From positions 1-55,637 of the forward strand of contig NZ_JAQMWQ010000033.1 in NCBI RefSeq assembly GCF_030403775.1: DNA of 55,637 bases, given 5' to 3'. Numbering within the stretch: position 1 is the first letter of the stretch; each line of letters begins with the position of its first letter. The notes under the pieces were generated by a model. It saw only the letters and a list, made by a program, of their open reading frames with translations, had not been told where the DNA came from and made no database searches. Positions 41,655-48,906 of this stretch are shown one piece after another. Position numbers and translations under genes: made by a program. This stretch comes from Paenibacillus sp. BSR1-1 (GTDB taxonomy: Bacteria; Bacillota; Bacilli; Bacillales; Cytobacillaceae).

Positions 41655-41861
41655 TTATTGCTGTTTGTACTGAGGTTCTTCACTTTGAATTTCTTGAAGA
41701 CGTGGTTCAAGACTATCAAGAACCTGTTGTGTTTGTTGTGCTGCCTGTTGATAAAGCTGCTTGGCATTTTGGTTATCAGTTGCTAAGGCGAAGCCTTCAA
41801 AGCTCGCTTGTGCACTTTTTAAACCTGCTAGTGCTTGTTGAACTTGTTTTCCAACTGTCAT
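41655..41861 (-). CDS. DUF1657 domain protein
   Basis: This 68-residue helical, Gln-rich protein (MTVGKQVQQALAGLKSAQAS; NAKQLYQQAAQQTQQVLDSL) is typical of DUF1657. These proteins occur near spoVA genes in spore-formers and are expected in the forespore. AAGGATT lies upstream. The minus-strand sequence CATACTA (41901-41907) with ACATAA 18 bases before it resembles a SigG promoter. Confidence 0.9.
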   Translation of the reverse strand: MTVGKQVQQALAGLKSAQASFEGFALATDNQNAKQLYQQAAQQTQQVLDSLEPRLQEIQSEEPQYKQQ

Positions 41862-42318
41862 TGGTTAATCCTTCTTTCGTAAGATTTTGAATTTCGAAAG
41901 TAGTATGTGGAAATTGTTATTAGCTTATGTAAAAAGATTAAGCAAGAATTTACATTCCAATCGGCGGGATAGAAAACCAATTAATAGGTGGAAGAGTTTA
42001 AAGCCTTGCTCCAATAGAAGAAGCTGATTTTATTTAAAAAAGACTCCATTTGGAGTCTTGATTGGTCCACCTGGAGTTTTTTCTCCAACTGAATAAGGTA
42101 GAAAAACTTTTATTAATAAAATTTATGAATGTGTCACCAATTTTGTACGGGCTATTGATGAATAATTCGAAGAATCTGTTATTTAATTCTTAATTAAATG
42201 CAATATAACCAAAAACATTCTCTCTCCAATATCAATCACTTGCTGAATCAATGGCAACAATGCATTGTCATATTCTTCAAGGATTTCCATTATAAGAGGT
42301 GTTTTATAAAGTCATAAA
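41862..42318. other. Gene-free stretch between two spore genes
   Basis: It carries the DUF1657 promoter region, a degenerate element-like TTAATAGGTGGAAGAGTTTA at about 41980, hairpin AAGACTCCATTTGGAGTCTT (42040-42059) and GTCCACCTGGAG. No gene is seen. Confidence 0.5.
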
Positions 42319-42498
42319 TTAAGAGTTTTGGTTGTTATTTTGCTGGGATTGTTGGTTTTGTCGTCTTACTTCTTGTGCATTTGTTTCGCTAGCAAATTCT
42401 GTTCCGAATTGACCAGCTCTAGCTTGAGCATTTTGTTGTTTAGCCTGTTGGGCGTTAGTTCCAGCTTGAGTTTTGTTTGGTTGTTGATTGTTAGCCAT
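42319..42498 (-). CDS. Gamma-type small acid-soluble spore protein
   Basis: This 59-residue protein is extremely Gln/Asn-rich (MANNQQPNKTQAGTNAQQAK) and contains the germination-protease cleavage motif FGTEFASETN. Gamma-type SASP (SspE) stores amino acids in the spore and does not bind DNA. The length is short compared with the usual 75-95 residues, because only one copy of the repeat is present. GGAGGTGA precedes the ATG. A SigG promoter lies upstream. Confidence 0.92.
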   Translation of the reverse strand: MANNQQPNKTQAGTNAQQAKQQNAQARAGQFGTEFASETNAQEVRRQNQQSQQNNNQNS

Positions 42499-42519
42499 AA
42501 TAAATCACCTCCACGACAA

Positions 42520-42549
42520 TAATATGTACTGAACATAATTTTATTATCC
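42520..42549 (-). promoter_or_regulatory. SigG-type promoter of the SASP gene
   Basis: On the minus strand, GGATAA (42549-42544) and CATATTA (42526-42520) are separated by 17 bases and match forespore SigG promoters. Confidence 0.55.
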
Positions 42550-42657
42550 TAAAAATTTTTAATTGCTTTACAGCATTTTTCACTTTACTAAGAGTAGCTT
42601 TTGCGAACAGCCGAGTATAAAATCTACAGGAAAAATGGTAATAGTTGATTGGCAAGG

Positions 42658-42690
42658 AGCGGCGGAACAGATACTTCCGCTTTTTTCTCT
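42658..42690 (+). terminator. Terminator-like hairpin
   Basis: GAGCGGCGGAA and TTCCGC with T-run. The remainder of 42550-42800 shows no gene. Confidence 0.55.
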
Positions 42691-42811
42691 GCCAATGCTG
42701 TAACTACAGGTAAATAGCTTTTGTCTTTATTACCACTAACCTGTTAAAATTAAAACATACACCACTTGTGAAATACAGAATGGAAGCCCGTTGGATTGCC
42801 GAAGGAGAAAT

Positions 42812-43009
42812 ATGAAGGTGATTGGGGGGGAAACGTTGAAGAAACGGTCAAGGTTGCGTAGACGGATTCGGGAATGGCTAAACAAGAGGAAACAACAGAA
42901 AGAAGAGAACCCGCTACCGAGTTTTGTAAACAGTTGGACGAATCGCCATCAGGAAGAATTGGAAAAGCCAAAAGAATTTTATAAAAATGAAAAACCAACC
43001 GAGGAATAA
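42812..43009 (+). CDS. Basic hypothetical protein, about 65 aa
   Basis: It begins MKVIGGETLKKRSRLRRRIR and is very basic (about a third Lys/Arg) with a Gln/Glu-rich end. AAGGAG at 42802-42807 supports the ATG. A TTG at 42836 has GGGGGGG before it and would give a 57-residue protein. It might be a nucleic-acid-binding or membrane-associated protein; no family is recognised. Confidence 0.55.
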   Translation: MKVIGGETLKKRSRLRRRIREWLNKRKQQKEENPLPSFVNSWTNRHQEELEKPKEFYKNEKPTEE

Positions 43010-43012
43010 TGA

Positions 43013-43086
43013 CGGCTGCGATGCTTCCATAACGAAGGATCGCTTTTTTCTTATTCCAGTAACGTGCAGTTTACTTCAATAAGTAG
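43013..43086 (+). repeat. Interspersed element, shortened copy
   Basis: CGGCTGCGATGCTTCCATAA, GCGATCCTT-like core with T-run, right arm CAGTAACGTGCAGTTTAC. Confidence 0.72.
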
Positions 43087-43267
43087 TTGAAAGGTAGTTA
43101 ACTGTTTTCTGTAATCCCAGGGATTGTTAAAGGGATATTACTGAAAAAAACTCTTGAAAAATGGATAATATTGTATTCCTCTTCTGGGTTCCTATATCTC
43201 TGTTTTATCACTATAATAAAAATTAACAGAATATAATCAATCTTTTTTCATGTAGGTGATTCATACA

Positions 43268-43960
43268 ATGGATACTCCAATCCAACAAAAACTTATGGAA
43301 ATAAGCAGCTTTATTAGTAAGTTGCTAAGAAAAAACTTTGGGAAGGGTCCACTTTCCTGCCATGCCTTTGCTAAAAGCCGTTTTTTTGTTTTATACATAC
43401 GAGAATTTCTTTCACCAATGGAAATTGTTTTAATTGAAAATAAGGACATCAACAATGTTAAAATTTCACGAGGTATTATTATGAAAACAATACTTACAGA
43501 GTTGAAGGGAATTCTCGAATTAGAATTTCAACAGTATGTGGGAAGCCTCTATCATGACTGGAACTATCTTAATAATACTGGCATGATTACTGTTGTTTTT
43601 GAAAAAGAAGTCTCATCCTTTGAACCAGTTGGGCAAATTCCAGAGTATAATGATTTTATTGATGAAATAGAGCGTTTAAGTATTTTAACTGAAAAAAAAC
43701 CTGACAAAATCGAAGCTTTTCAAATAACTCCAAAGCTTCTTTTGGTGAAACGTTATGGAATATTAGTTCCAATTGAAAAAGCACTAATTCAAAACGGTTA
43801 TGAACAAACACTTCTAGTTACAAAAGATAAGTTGGAAAAAACATATCTCTACCAACATGGGCGTTTTGAAGAAATATTTAAAAAGCCAATTACAGATATT
43901 TTTGTAGATTGGAATTTAAAAGATGATAGAAGTCTAACTTATTTTTTCTTAGCTAATTGA
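43268..43960 (+). CDS. DUF2294-like protein
   Basis: This 230-residue soluble protein contains two copies of a DUF2294-like pattern: GKGPLSCHAFAKSRFFVLYI with EFLSPMEIVLIE, and GYEQTLLVTKDKLEKTYLYQ in the second half. The family is often linked to Na+ or formate-related operons but has no proven role. ATG 43268 is nine bases after AGGTGA. It is a single-gene unit with its own terminator. Confidence 0.72.
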   Translation: MDTPIQQKLMEISSFISKLLRKNFGKGPLSCHAFAKSRFFVLYIREFLSPMEIVLIENKDINNVKISRGIIMKTILTELKGILELEFQQYVGSLYHDWNYLNNTGMITVVFEKEVSSFEPVGQIPEYNDFIDEIERLSILTEKKPDKIEAFQITPKLLLVKRYGILVPIEKALIQNGYEQTLLVTKDKLEKTYLYQHGRFEEIFKKPITDIFVDWNLKDDRSLTYFFLAN

Positions 43961-43963
43961 GTG

Positions 43964-43992
43964 TATAAAAAGGGTTCTCCTGAACCCTTTTA
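43964..43992 (+). terminator. Terminator hairpin
   Basis: AAAAGGGTTC and GAACCCTTTT directly after the DUF2294-like gene. Confidence 0.75.
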
Positions 43993-44005
43993 TAATAGAG
44001 ATTAT

Positions 44006-44113
44006 AATGTGAAATGTTTCACTTTAACTAACAGGTGCTTGAGTTCAAGATGGATCGCTGAGGCGGTCTTTTTTGCTGTTGTGCTAACGTGGCAGGTTAG
44101 TTTAATAAGAAAT
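44006..44113 (+). repeat. Interspersed element, full copy
   Basis: ATGTGAAATGTTTCACTTTA, ACTAACAGGTGCTTGAGTTC, terminator GGATCGCTGAGGCGGTC plus T-run, right arm CTAACGTGGCAGGTTAG. Confidence 0.9.
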
Positions 44114-44266
44114 GGCAATATTTTCATATATACCTAGAAATTCTATGCATACATATGATACCATTAGATGTAGGATGTTACGATAATTCTTCTAATACTT
44201 ACGAAATGGATAATGAGTTACGGGAGTAAATAAAGTCTTTGATTTTAACAGTGAGAAGGGGAATGT

Positions 44267-44542
44267 ATGAAGAAAGTAATGATTATTTGTATTTGCGTTG
44301 CATTTATATTTTTTGCGGGGTACCTATCCATTAAATTATATACATACAATAAGTTGAGTAACGTAAGGGAAAATATAATCAAAGAGAATCCCCAAATAAG
44401 CGAAGTGAAGTCGGTAAATAGTATTGGGCAATGGGGAGAATGGTTTTCCGAATACACTTTGGTGGTCGAAATTGATGGGAAAAAGTATCGTATATCGACA
44501 ATGGGAGACGGTAAAATTACGGGTAAAGAATTGATAGAGTAA
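44267..44542 (+). CDS. Membrane-anchored small protein, 91 aa
   Basis: MKKVMIICICVAFIFFAGYL is a membrane anchor or signal. The following region (IKENPQISEVKSVNSIGQWG; YTLVVEIDGKKYRISTMGDG) is a PepSY- or DUF3139-like small beta-rich domain facing out. GAGAAGGGGAATGT precedes the ATG. The family call is tentative. Bases 44114-44266 hold no convincing gene. Confidence 0.7.
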   Translation: MKKVMIICICVAFIFFAGYLSIKLYTYNKLSNVRENIIKENPQISEVKSVNSIGQWGEWFSEYTLVVEIDGKKYRISTMGDGKITGKELIE

Positions 44543-44574
44543 CTGAACTAACGTGGCAGGTTAGTTGAATAGTG
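44540..44574 (+). repeat. Interspersed element, right arm overlapping gene end
   Basis: GTAACTGAACTAACGTGGCA, GGTTAGTTGAATAG. It begins at the stop codon of the gene at 44267. Confidence 0.8.
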
Positions 44575-44680
44575 AAACATTTAAAGTTCAAATATGGTTA
44601 TACTGAAACACTTAAATTATGTTAGTATTGTAATATAATGGGTTAATAATTTTTATTTGGTGTTAAAGGGGAAAGTAATT

Positions 44681-44851
44681 TTGAAGAACATATTAAAAAC
44701 AAATAGTGGAATAGGCATAGGAATAGGGTTAATTTTTGGTTCACTCGCTCATCAATTTGGATATTTAGATAGTTTTCCTATCTTTATTGGAATGTTGATT
44801 TTAGTTTTTTCAATAGAACATAAAATTACAAACAAATTAAAAAATCAATAG
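44681..44851 (+). CDS. Two-helix small membrane protein, 56 aa
   Basis: TTG 44681 follows AAGGGGAAAG. MKNILKTNSGIGIGIGLIFG is the first helix and PIFIGMLILVFSIEH the second. The end is basic (KITNKLKNQ). The family is unknown; an earlier in-frame TTG at 44657 has no ribosome site. Confidence 0.62.
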   Translation: MKNILKTNSGIGIGIGLIFGSLAHQFGYLDSFPIFIGMLILVFSIEHKITNKLKNQ

Positions 44852-44912
44852 TTTTTTTAACTAAGATTTTCAAGAGTTTATATTGAGTTGTTTCGGCCTA
44901 TCATTTTCACCC

Positions 44913-44970
44913 TCAACTACCATGACAGTACAAAACAGTGAAAATATAAAAAAGACAATGCTAAAATGTG
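44913..44970 (+). repeat. Second repeat family, 5' part
   Basis: TCAACTACCATGACAGTACA, AAACAGTGAAAATATAAAAA, AGACAATGCTAAA. It matches the start of copy 1 (22906) and lacks the end. Confidence 0.6.
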
Positions 44971-44999
44971 GAAATTATCCCTTCAATTAAAAAGTTAAT

Positions 45000-45038
45000 T
45001 AAAGAAATACCCCTCACTAATGAGGGGTATTTCTTATT
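45000..45038. terminator. Bidirectional terminator before DUF3231 copy 2
   Basis: AAATACCCCTCA and TGAGGGGTATTT with flanking A and T runs. Confidence 0.75.
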
Positions 45039-46038
45039 TATCTTGTGCAAGTTCTTTTCTATTGGGAGCAAGTGGTGGCTGTTCTAACCACTTGTTTTTC
45101 ACCATGATTTCGAACCAGTTTTTTGTTATTGCTAATGTTTTTAGAATTGTTTTTTCATAAACTACAGCTAGGTCTGTTCGCATGGCTCCTGCTAGACCTG
45201 TCCCGTAATATACTTGAGCAGTTTGAGCCAAGAAACCCATATGATACAACATTAATTTATCTGAAAAAGGAGAGTCTTTTGACGTTGTAACCTCTGATTC
45301 CCACGACATTGGTACTGGTAAATTATCCTTGTGCATAATTTTTGAAAGGGCATGTATGTTTTCATCTGCCTTTTTTTCTAATTCCTCAAAAAACTTTCTT
45401 ATTTCTTCAGATTTAGTGACTTGACTGAATCCGATTGAAAGAGTTTTTGCCATAATGCTCTTTTTAATGTTAAGAGAAATACTGATTATTTCTGTAGCAG
45501 ATAAAAGTCTCCCTTTTCCGAAGAATCCATCAATAAAATCTTTGTTAGATATAAATTCAGGGCTTTCGTTAGGATAAAAATAGGGGTCTCGTTGGAATTT
45601 TCCTTTTTTAAGCAATAACTCAATGGTTAAATCGTACATACTTTTTGCATCATTATCACATGAATTGTAAAATTCCCGAAGGTCCTTTCTGACAGAAACA
45701 CTTAAAGCAGTTGTATGACCCAACAAACCATGTAAAGTCATAATATGTAAATAATTTAAGCAGAATGTGTCAGTAAACAATCTCTTTGCACCTTTATTAA
45801 GGTCGGACTCAGTAAATCCAATAGGAACTGGAAATCCCTCTCTCTCAATGAAGGAAACAAGATGCTTCTTTTGCTTTTCCCATGTCTCAATGGCAATTTC
45901 AAAAACTTTTTTTATCGATTCGTCTTCCAAAATAGAAATCATATACCTATTTACTATCTCGGTCATAGTTCCGTTAACATACTCCCCCCATAGTGTTCCT
46001 ATTTCGGAAGATGTAAGTTTAAAATTATCATTTTCCAT
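45034..46038 (-). CDS. DUF3231 family protein (copy 2)
   Basis: This 334-residue protein opens MENDNFKLTSSEIGTLWGEY and has the two helical halves of DUF3231. A second-half repeat of the opening is GRLLSATEIISISLNIKKSI. The C-terminal end LEQPPLAPNRKELAQDK matches the EQPP motif of copy 3. AGAGGTGAG precedes the ATG. It is probably a spore- or stress-linked protein; function unknown. Confidence 0.88.
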   Translation of the reverse strand: MENDNFKLTSSEIGTLWGEYVNGTMTEIVNRYMISILEDESIKKVFEIAIETWEKQKKHLVSFIEREGFPVPIGFTESDLNKGAKRLFTDTFCLNYLHIMTLHGLLGHTTALSVSVRKDLREFYNSCDNDAKSMYDLTIELLLKKGKFQRDPYFYPNESPEFISNKDFIDGFFGKGRLLSATEIISISLNIKKSIMAKTLSIGFSQVTKSEEIRKFFEELEKKADENIHALSKIMHKDNLPVPMSWESEVTTSKDSPFSDKLMLYHMGFLAQTAQVYYGTGLAGAMRTDLAVVYEKTILKTLAITKNWFEIMVKNKWLEQPPLAPNRKELAQDK

Positions 46039-46120
46039 TTGTTCTCACCTCTTCCGTATTTTTTACTGTTACAGAAATAGATATTCGTTTCCTTGGACTT
46101 AAACCTTTTAGATGATAATA

Positions 46121-46163
46121 GTTGAGAAGTTTCTTGTTGGACTAGCGGGTGCTTGAATTCAAA
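46121..46163 (+). repeat. Interspersed element, left core
   Basis: TTCTTGTTGGACTAGCGGGT, GCTTGAATTCAAAAGGG. Confidence 0.7.
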
Positions 46164-46321
46164 AGGGTAGAATTAAATTAATGGAAAATCAACCAAAGAA
46201 AAATTGTGTATAAATATTTGAACCATTGAATAAATATTCATTATATGTTAATATAACAATAGTTTAAATTCTTCTGAGTTTAGACCTCCTAAATGGACCT
46301 AGTCTAGACCACTAAGTTCAA

Positions 46322-46358
46322 CTTTGACCTTTGATTTTATAGATCAGAGGTATTTTTT
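46322..46358 (+). terminator. Terminator-like hairpin with T-run
   Basis: ACCTTTGAT and ATCAGAGGT with seven T following. It lies inside the following frame, which argues that frame is a relic or that this is an attenuator. Confidence 0.5.
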
Positions 46359-46578
46359 TGTTTGGATATTGTTAGAATTACTCTTTTGTATAGATGAGGT
46401 AGCAAAACGCCGAGTAATTTTAACGGCAAATTGTTCAATTAAAGAAGTTAGAAATTCGATCCTGTCTGTTTCAAAAAAAGTAATCAGGTCATTTGAAAGA
46501 AAAAAGTGGAGTAGGAAAGACATTGATGAACTTAAGGACTTAGTTTTATCCTTAGAACGATACCCATTTCCTTATTAA
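46324..46578 (+). CDS. Doubtful frame, C-terminal relic of an unknown protein
   Basis: This 84-codon frame begins at TTG 46324 inside the terminator hairpin and has no ribosome site. Its later part (AKRRVILTANCSIKEVRNSI; KKWSRKDIDELKDLVLSLER) looks like a genuine helical protein end. It is more likely a gene remnant than an expressed gene. Bases 46039-46120 and 46164-46321 contain no gene. Confidence 0.35.
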   Translation: MTFDFIDQRYFFVWILLELLFCIDEVAKRRVILTANCSIKEVRNSILSVSKKVIRSFERKKWSRKDIDELKDLVLSLERYPFPY

Positions 46579-46606
46579 GCGAACAGGGCAGGTTAGTGTA
46601 TAAAGT
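46572..46606 (+). repeat. Interspersed element, right arm
   Basis: CTTATTAAGCGAACAGGGCA, GGTTAGTGTATAAAG. Confidence 0.75.
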
Positions 46607-46800
46607 CCTGTTTTGTCCAACCAATACTGGCCAAATATTGGTTCAATTCATTTTCTGGAGGAGCAGCCTGAGCGACTGGAACATTGAACAGGAATGGAAA
46701 AGAAAGCAAACAATCGGACTAAAAGAGAAATACAATGACAGGAATTTATAACTCAGGGTCCGAATATTGTAATTAGATGTTGGAAACGGAGGTTAATTTC

Positions 46801-47208
46801 ATGCCTAAAAAACGTGAAGTCTGTCTACATAGCTTGGAACAACTTGCACTTATTATCAAGGCAAAGTCTGGAACTATTTACTATAACCAAGCTGGGGGTT
46901 ATTCTTGTTTACAACCTTCAATTGAAGGTGTACTTGCAATACTTGAAGATGATACAAAAGTATTATTGCAAACCCTTTCTAAGTATTGTTTAAACAAAAC
47001 AAAGTTAACACTTGAAGATGCAAATTTCTTAGACAAATTACTTATGACTTACAACGCGGGGAAGTTTCTGTCAATAGACAGGAAAAGACTTGACGATTCA
47101 ATGGAAGCTTGGCTTAATGTAATAATTGATTATGAAACATTAGATAAAACATTTCTGAATGGATTCGATGAAGATGAAGGAGTAATAACATGGAGTAATA
47201 GTGATTAA
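46801..47208 (+). CDS. DUF6210-like protein
   Basis: This 135-residue protein starts MPKKREVCLHSLEQLALIIK and contains SGTIYYNQAGGYSCLQPSIE, the pattern I associate with DUF6210, a family found near toxin/immunity loci. It is acidic and soluble. ATG 46801 has CGGAGGT at correct spacing; an eight-codon upstream extension has no ribosome site. It is a single-gene unit. Confidence 0.6.
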   Translation: MPKKREVCLHSLEQLALIIKAKSGTIYYNQAGGYSCLQPSIEGVLAILEDDTKVLLQTLSKYCLNKTKLTLEDANFLDKLLMTYNAGKFLSIDRKRLDDSMEAWLNVIIDYETLDKTFLNGFDEDEGVITWSNSD

Positions 47209-47215
47209 GTTGGCT

Positions 47216-47313
47216 AATACGTTTTACTAACGGGGGCAAGAGTTCAAGATTGATCGCTGCGGCGGTCTTTTTGCTTTTTGTGCTAACGGGGCAGGTTAGT
47301 GAAAGAACGAATT
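47216..47313 (+). repeat. Interspersed element, full copy (consensus-like)
   Basis: GTTTTACTAACGGGGGCAAG, terminator GATCGCTGCGGCGGTC plus T-run, right arm CTAACGGGGCAGGTTAG. Homology between the two precursor units starts at its right arm. Confidence 0.9.
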
Positions 47314-47394
47314 CCTAATCGTTACGATTGTGCACTATCAGTTAGTGTGCGATTTTTTGTCCAAAATGATAATCAGTAAAGAAGTGCCCTTGTG

Positions 47395-47428
47395 CAAATT
47401 ATGCATGGGCACTTTATTTCAATAGATA
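47395..47428 (-). terminator. Terminator of precursor gene 2
   Basis: On the minus strand, AAAGTGCCC and GGGCACTT form a perfect stem with a T-rich end. Confidence 0.65.
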
Positions 47429-47448
47429 TCCATTTTTTCTTTTGCGAA

Positions 47449-47778
47449 TTAGTAATTGTACCAACCGTTGTAATCGTTGTAGCCGCTATAACAACCACCA
47501 CAACCACCACAGCCGCCACAACCGCCACAGCCGAAGCAGCCGAAGCAACTGAAACATCGGAATCCTCCACAACGAAAGCCACCGCAACGCATACCGCCGC
47601 AACGCATGCCACCACACATCATGCCACCACCACAACGCATACCGCCACCCATCATGCCACCGCAACGCATAGCACCCATTATGCGTGGATCCTGACTCTG
47701 AGTATCCATAGGAATTAACTGACCAACTTGGAAATTATCCATTCCCAAAGTTTGAAGTTCATTTTGAAAATTATGCAT
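47449..47778 (-). CDS. Cys/Gly-rich peptide, heterocycloanthracin/sonorensin-like precursor (2)
   Basis: This 109-residue peptide has the same leader as the copy at 34905 (MHNFQNELQTLGMDNFQVGQ ... DPRIMGA). Its core differs in the number and order of RCGGM/RCGGG/CGGF units and ends YNDYNGWYNY. The core is five residues shorter because one repeat unit is missing. GGGAGGT precedes the ATG. The identical leader and variable core are what a modified-peptide precursor pair would show. No cyclodehydratase gene is in the window. Confidence 0.65.
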   Translation of the reverse strand: MHNFQNELQTLGMDNFQVGQLIPMDTQSQDPRIMGAMRCGGMMGGGMRCGGGMMCGGMRCGGMRCGGFRCGGFRCFSCFGCFGCGGCGGCGGCGGCYSGYNDYNGWYNY

Positions 47779-47983
47779 TTTTACCTCCCATGTTTATTTA
47801 ATGATTAGGTTAAACTGACATCTAACAAGAGGATTTGACCGAAGAAATTTTGTCAGCTATTTGTAAAAGAGCGATACTAAGTGTGCACTCTTCAACAAAA
47901 TATGATTCCAATTAGGTGGCTGTTACGGGTTTAAAAGCCTATTTACTAAGGGTGGAATACTACCCTTGTTTTGCATCGGAGTA
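47779..47983. other. Flank shared with precursor unit 1
   Basis: Contains the promoter region and a downstream block CTAAGGGTGG that match 35250-35596 except for the insertion present there. No further gene is seen. Confidence 0.6.
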
Positions 47984-48120
47984 GGATTGTGAAGTAATAC
48001 ACTTAAACTATCGGGTGCAAGAGTTCAAGATAGATCGCTGCGGCGGTCTTTTTTGCTTTTTGTGCTAACGGGGCAGGTTAGTTTAGTACATTTCTTCACA
48101 AAGTAATAGAAAGCCGATCT
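47984..48120 (+). repeat. Interspersed element, complete form with both arms
   Basis: GATTGTGAAGTAATACACTT, AAACTATCGGGTGCAAGAG, terminator GATCGCTGCGGCGGTC plus T-run, CTAACGGGGCAGGTTAG, TTTAGTACATTTCTTCACAA, AGTAATAGAAAGCCGATCTT. This is the best full-length copy in the window; 48106-48120 recurs at 24424. Confidence 0.92.
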
Positions 48121-48560
48121 TCTCAATTTTGGAAAATCGACTTTTTTTATTATTAATTTTAAATGGGTTTGTCATATTTAAGCCTCAAGGACTATTCAAT
48201 TATTTTATTTTGTTCAGTCGGTTGAGAGGTAGCTCCCAATTTAATTGTTCTATTCATTGCAACAGAGCTGTCCAGAACATTGTTCGAGAAAAGAAATCCT
48301 GTGGTTATAGGAATAATAAACATAAATATAGAAAGAAACTTTTCCCAAAAGAGGAAGGATAGGTATGATCATTAGAAGGATTAACGGAAGAAGAGCAACA
48401 ACAAGGATTAGACTATATTGATTTCATTAATTTATCTAATGGTTTACGCTGCCTTTTTCTGCTTTTCTTTTTGACATAAAAGGGCAGCATTTGTTGGATT
48501 CATTTTAAAAGGGTAAATTTTCTAAAAATAAAACGATTAAAAAAACAAAAATTTGATATA
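48121..48560. other. Gene-free stretch with remnants
   Basis: Holds a terminator-like GATTTTCC/GAAAATCGAC region (48113-48150), a broken frame (LTEEEQQQGLDYIDFINLSN) at about 48385-48450, and hairpin GCTGCC/GGGCAGC at about 48449-48490. A 77-codon frame at 48129 has no ribosome site and is not called. Confidence 0.45.
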
Positions 48561-48564
48561 GAGC

Positions 48565-48616
48565 TTGACATCATAAAAGAGACTAATGTAAAATGCAAAT
48601 CGTAATCATTTCGTTT
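48565..48616 (+). promoter_or_regulatory. Promoter and Zur box of the L33 gene
   Basis: TTGACA (48565-48570) and TAAAAT (48589-48594) are spaced 18 bp. AAATCGTAATCATTTCGTTT (48597-48616) matches the Bacillus Zur box and lies over the start point, so zinc-bound Zur should repress. Confidence 0.75.
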
Positions 48617-48636
48617 TATTGAAAGGAGGCAGTTTT

Positions 48637-48786
48637 ATGAGAGTGAAAATAACTCTTCAATGTACAGAATCAGGTGACAGAAATTACATCACTACTAAGA
48701 ACAAAAGAAGTAATCCTGAAAGACTGGAATTGAGAAAATATTCTCCTAGTTTGAAACGCTATACAATACATAGAGAAACGAAGTAG
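48637..48786 (+). CDS. rpmG: 50S ribosomal protein L33, zinc-independent form
   Basis: This 49-residue L33 reads MRVKITLQCTESGDRNYITT and ends KRYTIHRETK. In zinc-binding L33 the motifs are CxxC twice; here only one Cys (C9) remains and the KYSPSLKRYT region has none. It is therefore the C-minus form expressed under zinc starvation. It replaces the zinc-containing L33 on the ribosome, freeing zinc. AAAGGAGG lies at 48622-48629, and a Zur box precedes the gene. The next gene is a zinc GTPase with its own Zur box. Confidence 0.95.
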   Translation: MRVKITLQCTESGDRNYITTKNKRSNPERLELRKYSPSLKRYTIHRETK

Positions 48787-48861
48787 ATATTTTGCAAAGT
48801 TATTTGTTAAGTCTATGGACATTAAGAATGTTCCGATGATTCATGGATAAGTATAATGTTT

Positions 48862-48882
48862 AAATCGTAATGATTTTGATTT
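48862..48882 (+). promoter_or_regulatory. Zur box of the zinc GTPase gene
   Basis: AAATCGTAATGATTTTGATT fits the Zur consensus. TATAAT (48852-48857) lies just upstream, so Zur would block transcription. Confidence 0.7.
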
Positions 48883-48906
48883 AAGAGAAGTGGAAGGAAT
48901 GATAAA

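Noticed and set aside
46261..46356. T-box-like leader before the 46324 frame
   Set aside because: A terminator hairpin is present but I see no specifier loop or TGGNACC-like T-box sequence, and the downstream frame is doubtful.
48129..48362. 77-codon frame after the full element
   Set aside because: There is no ribosome site; it runs through a terminator-like hairpin and has no recognisable pattern.
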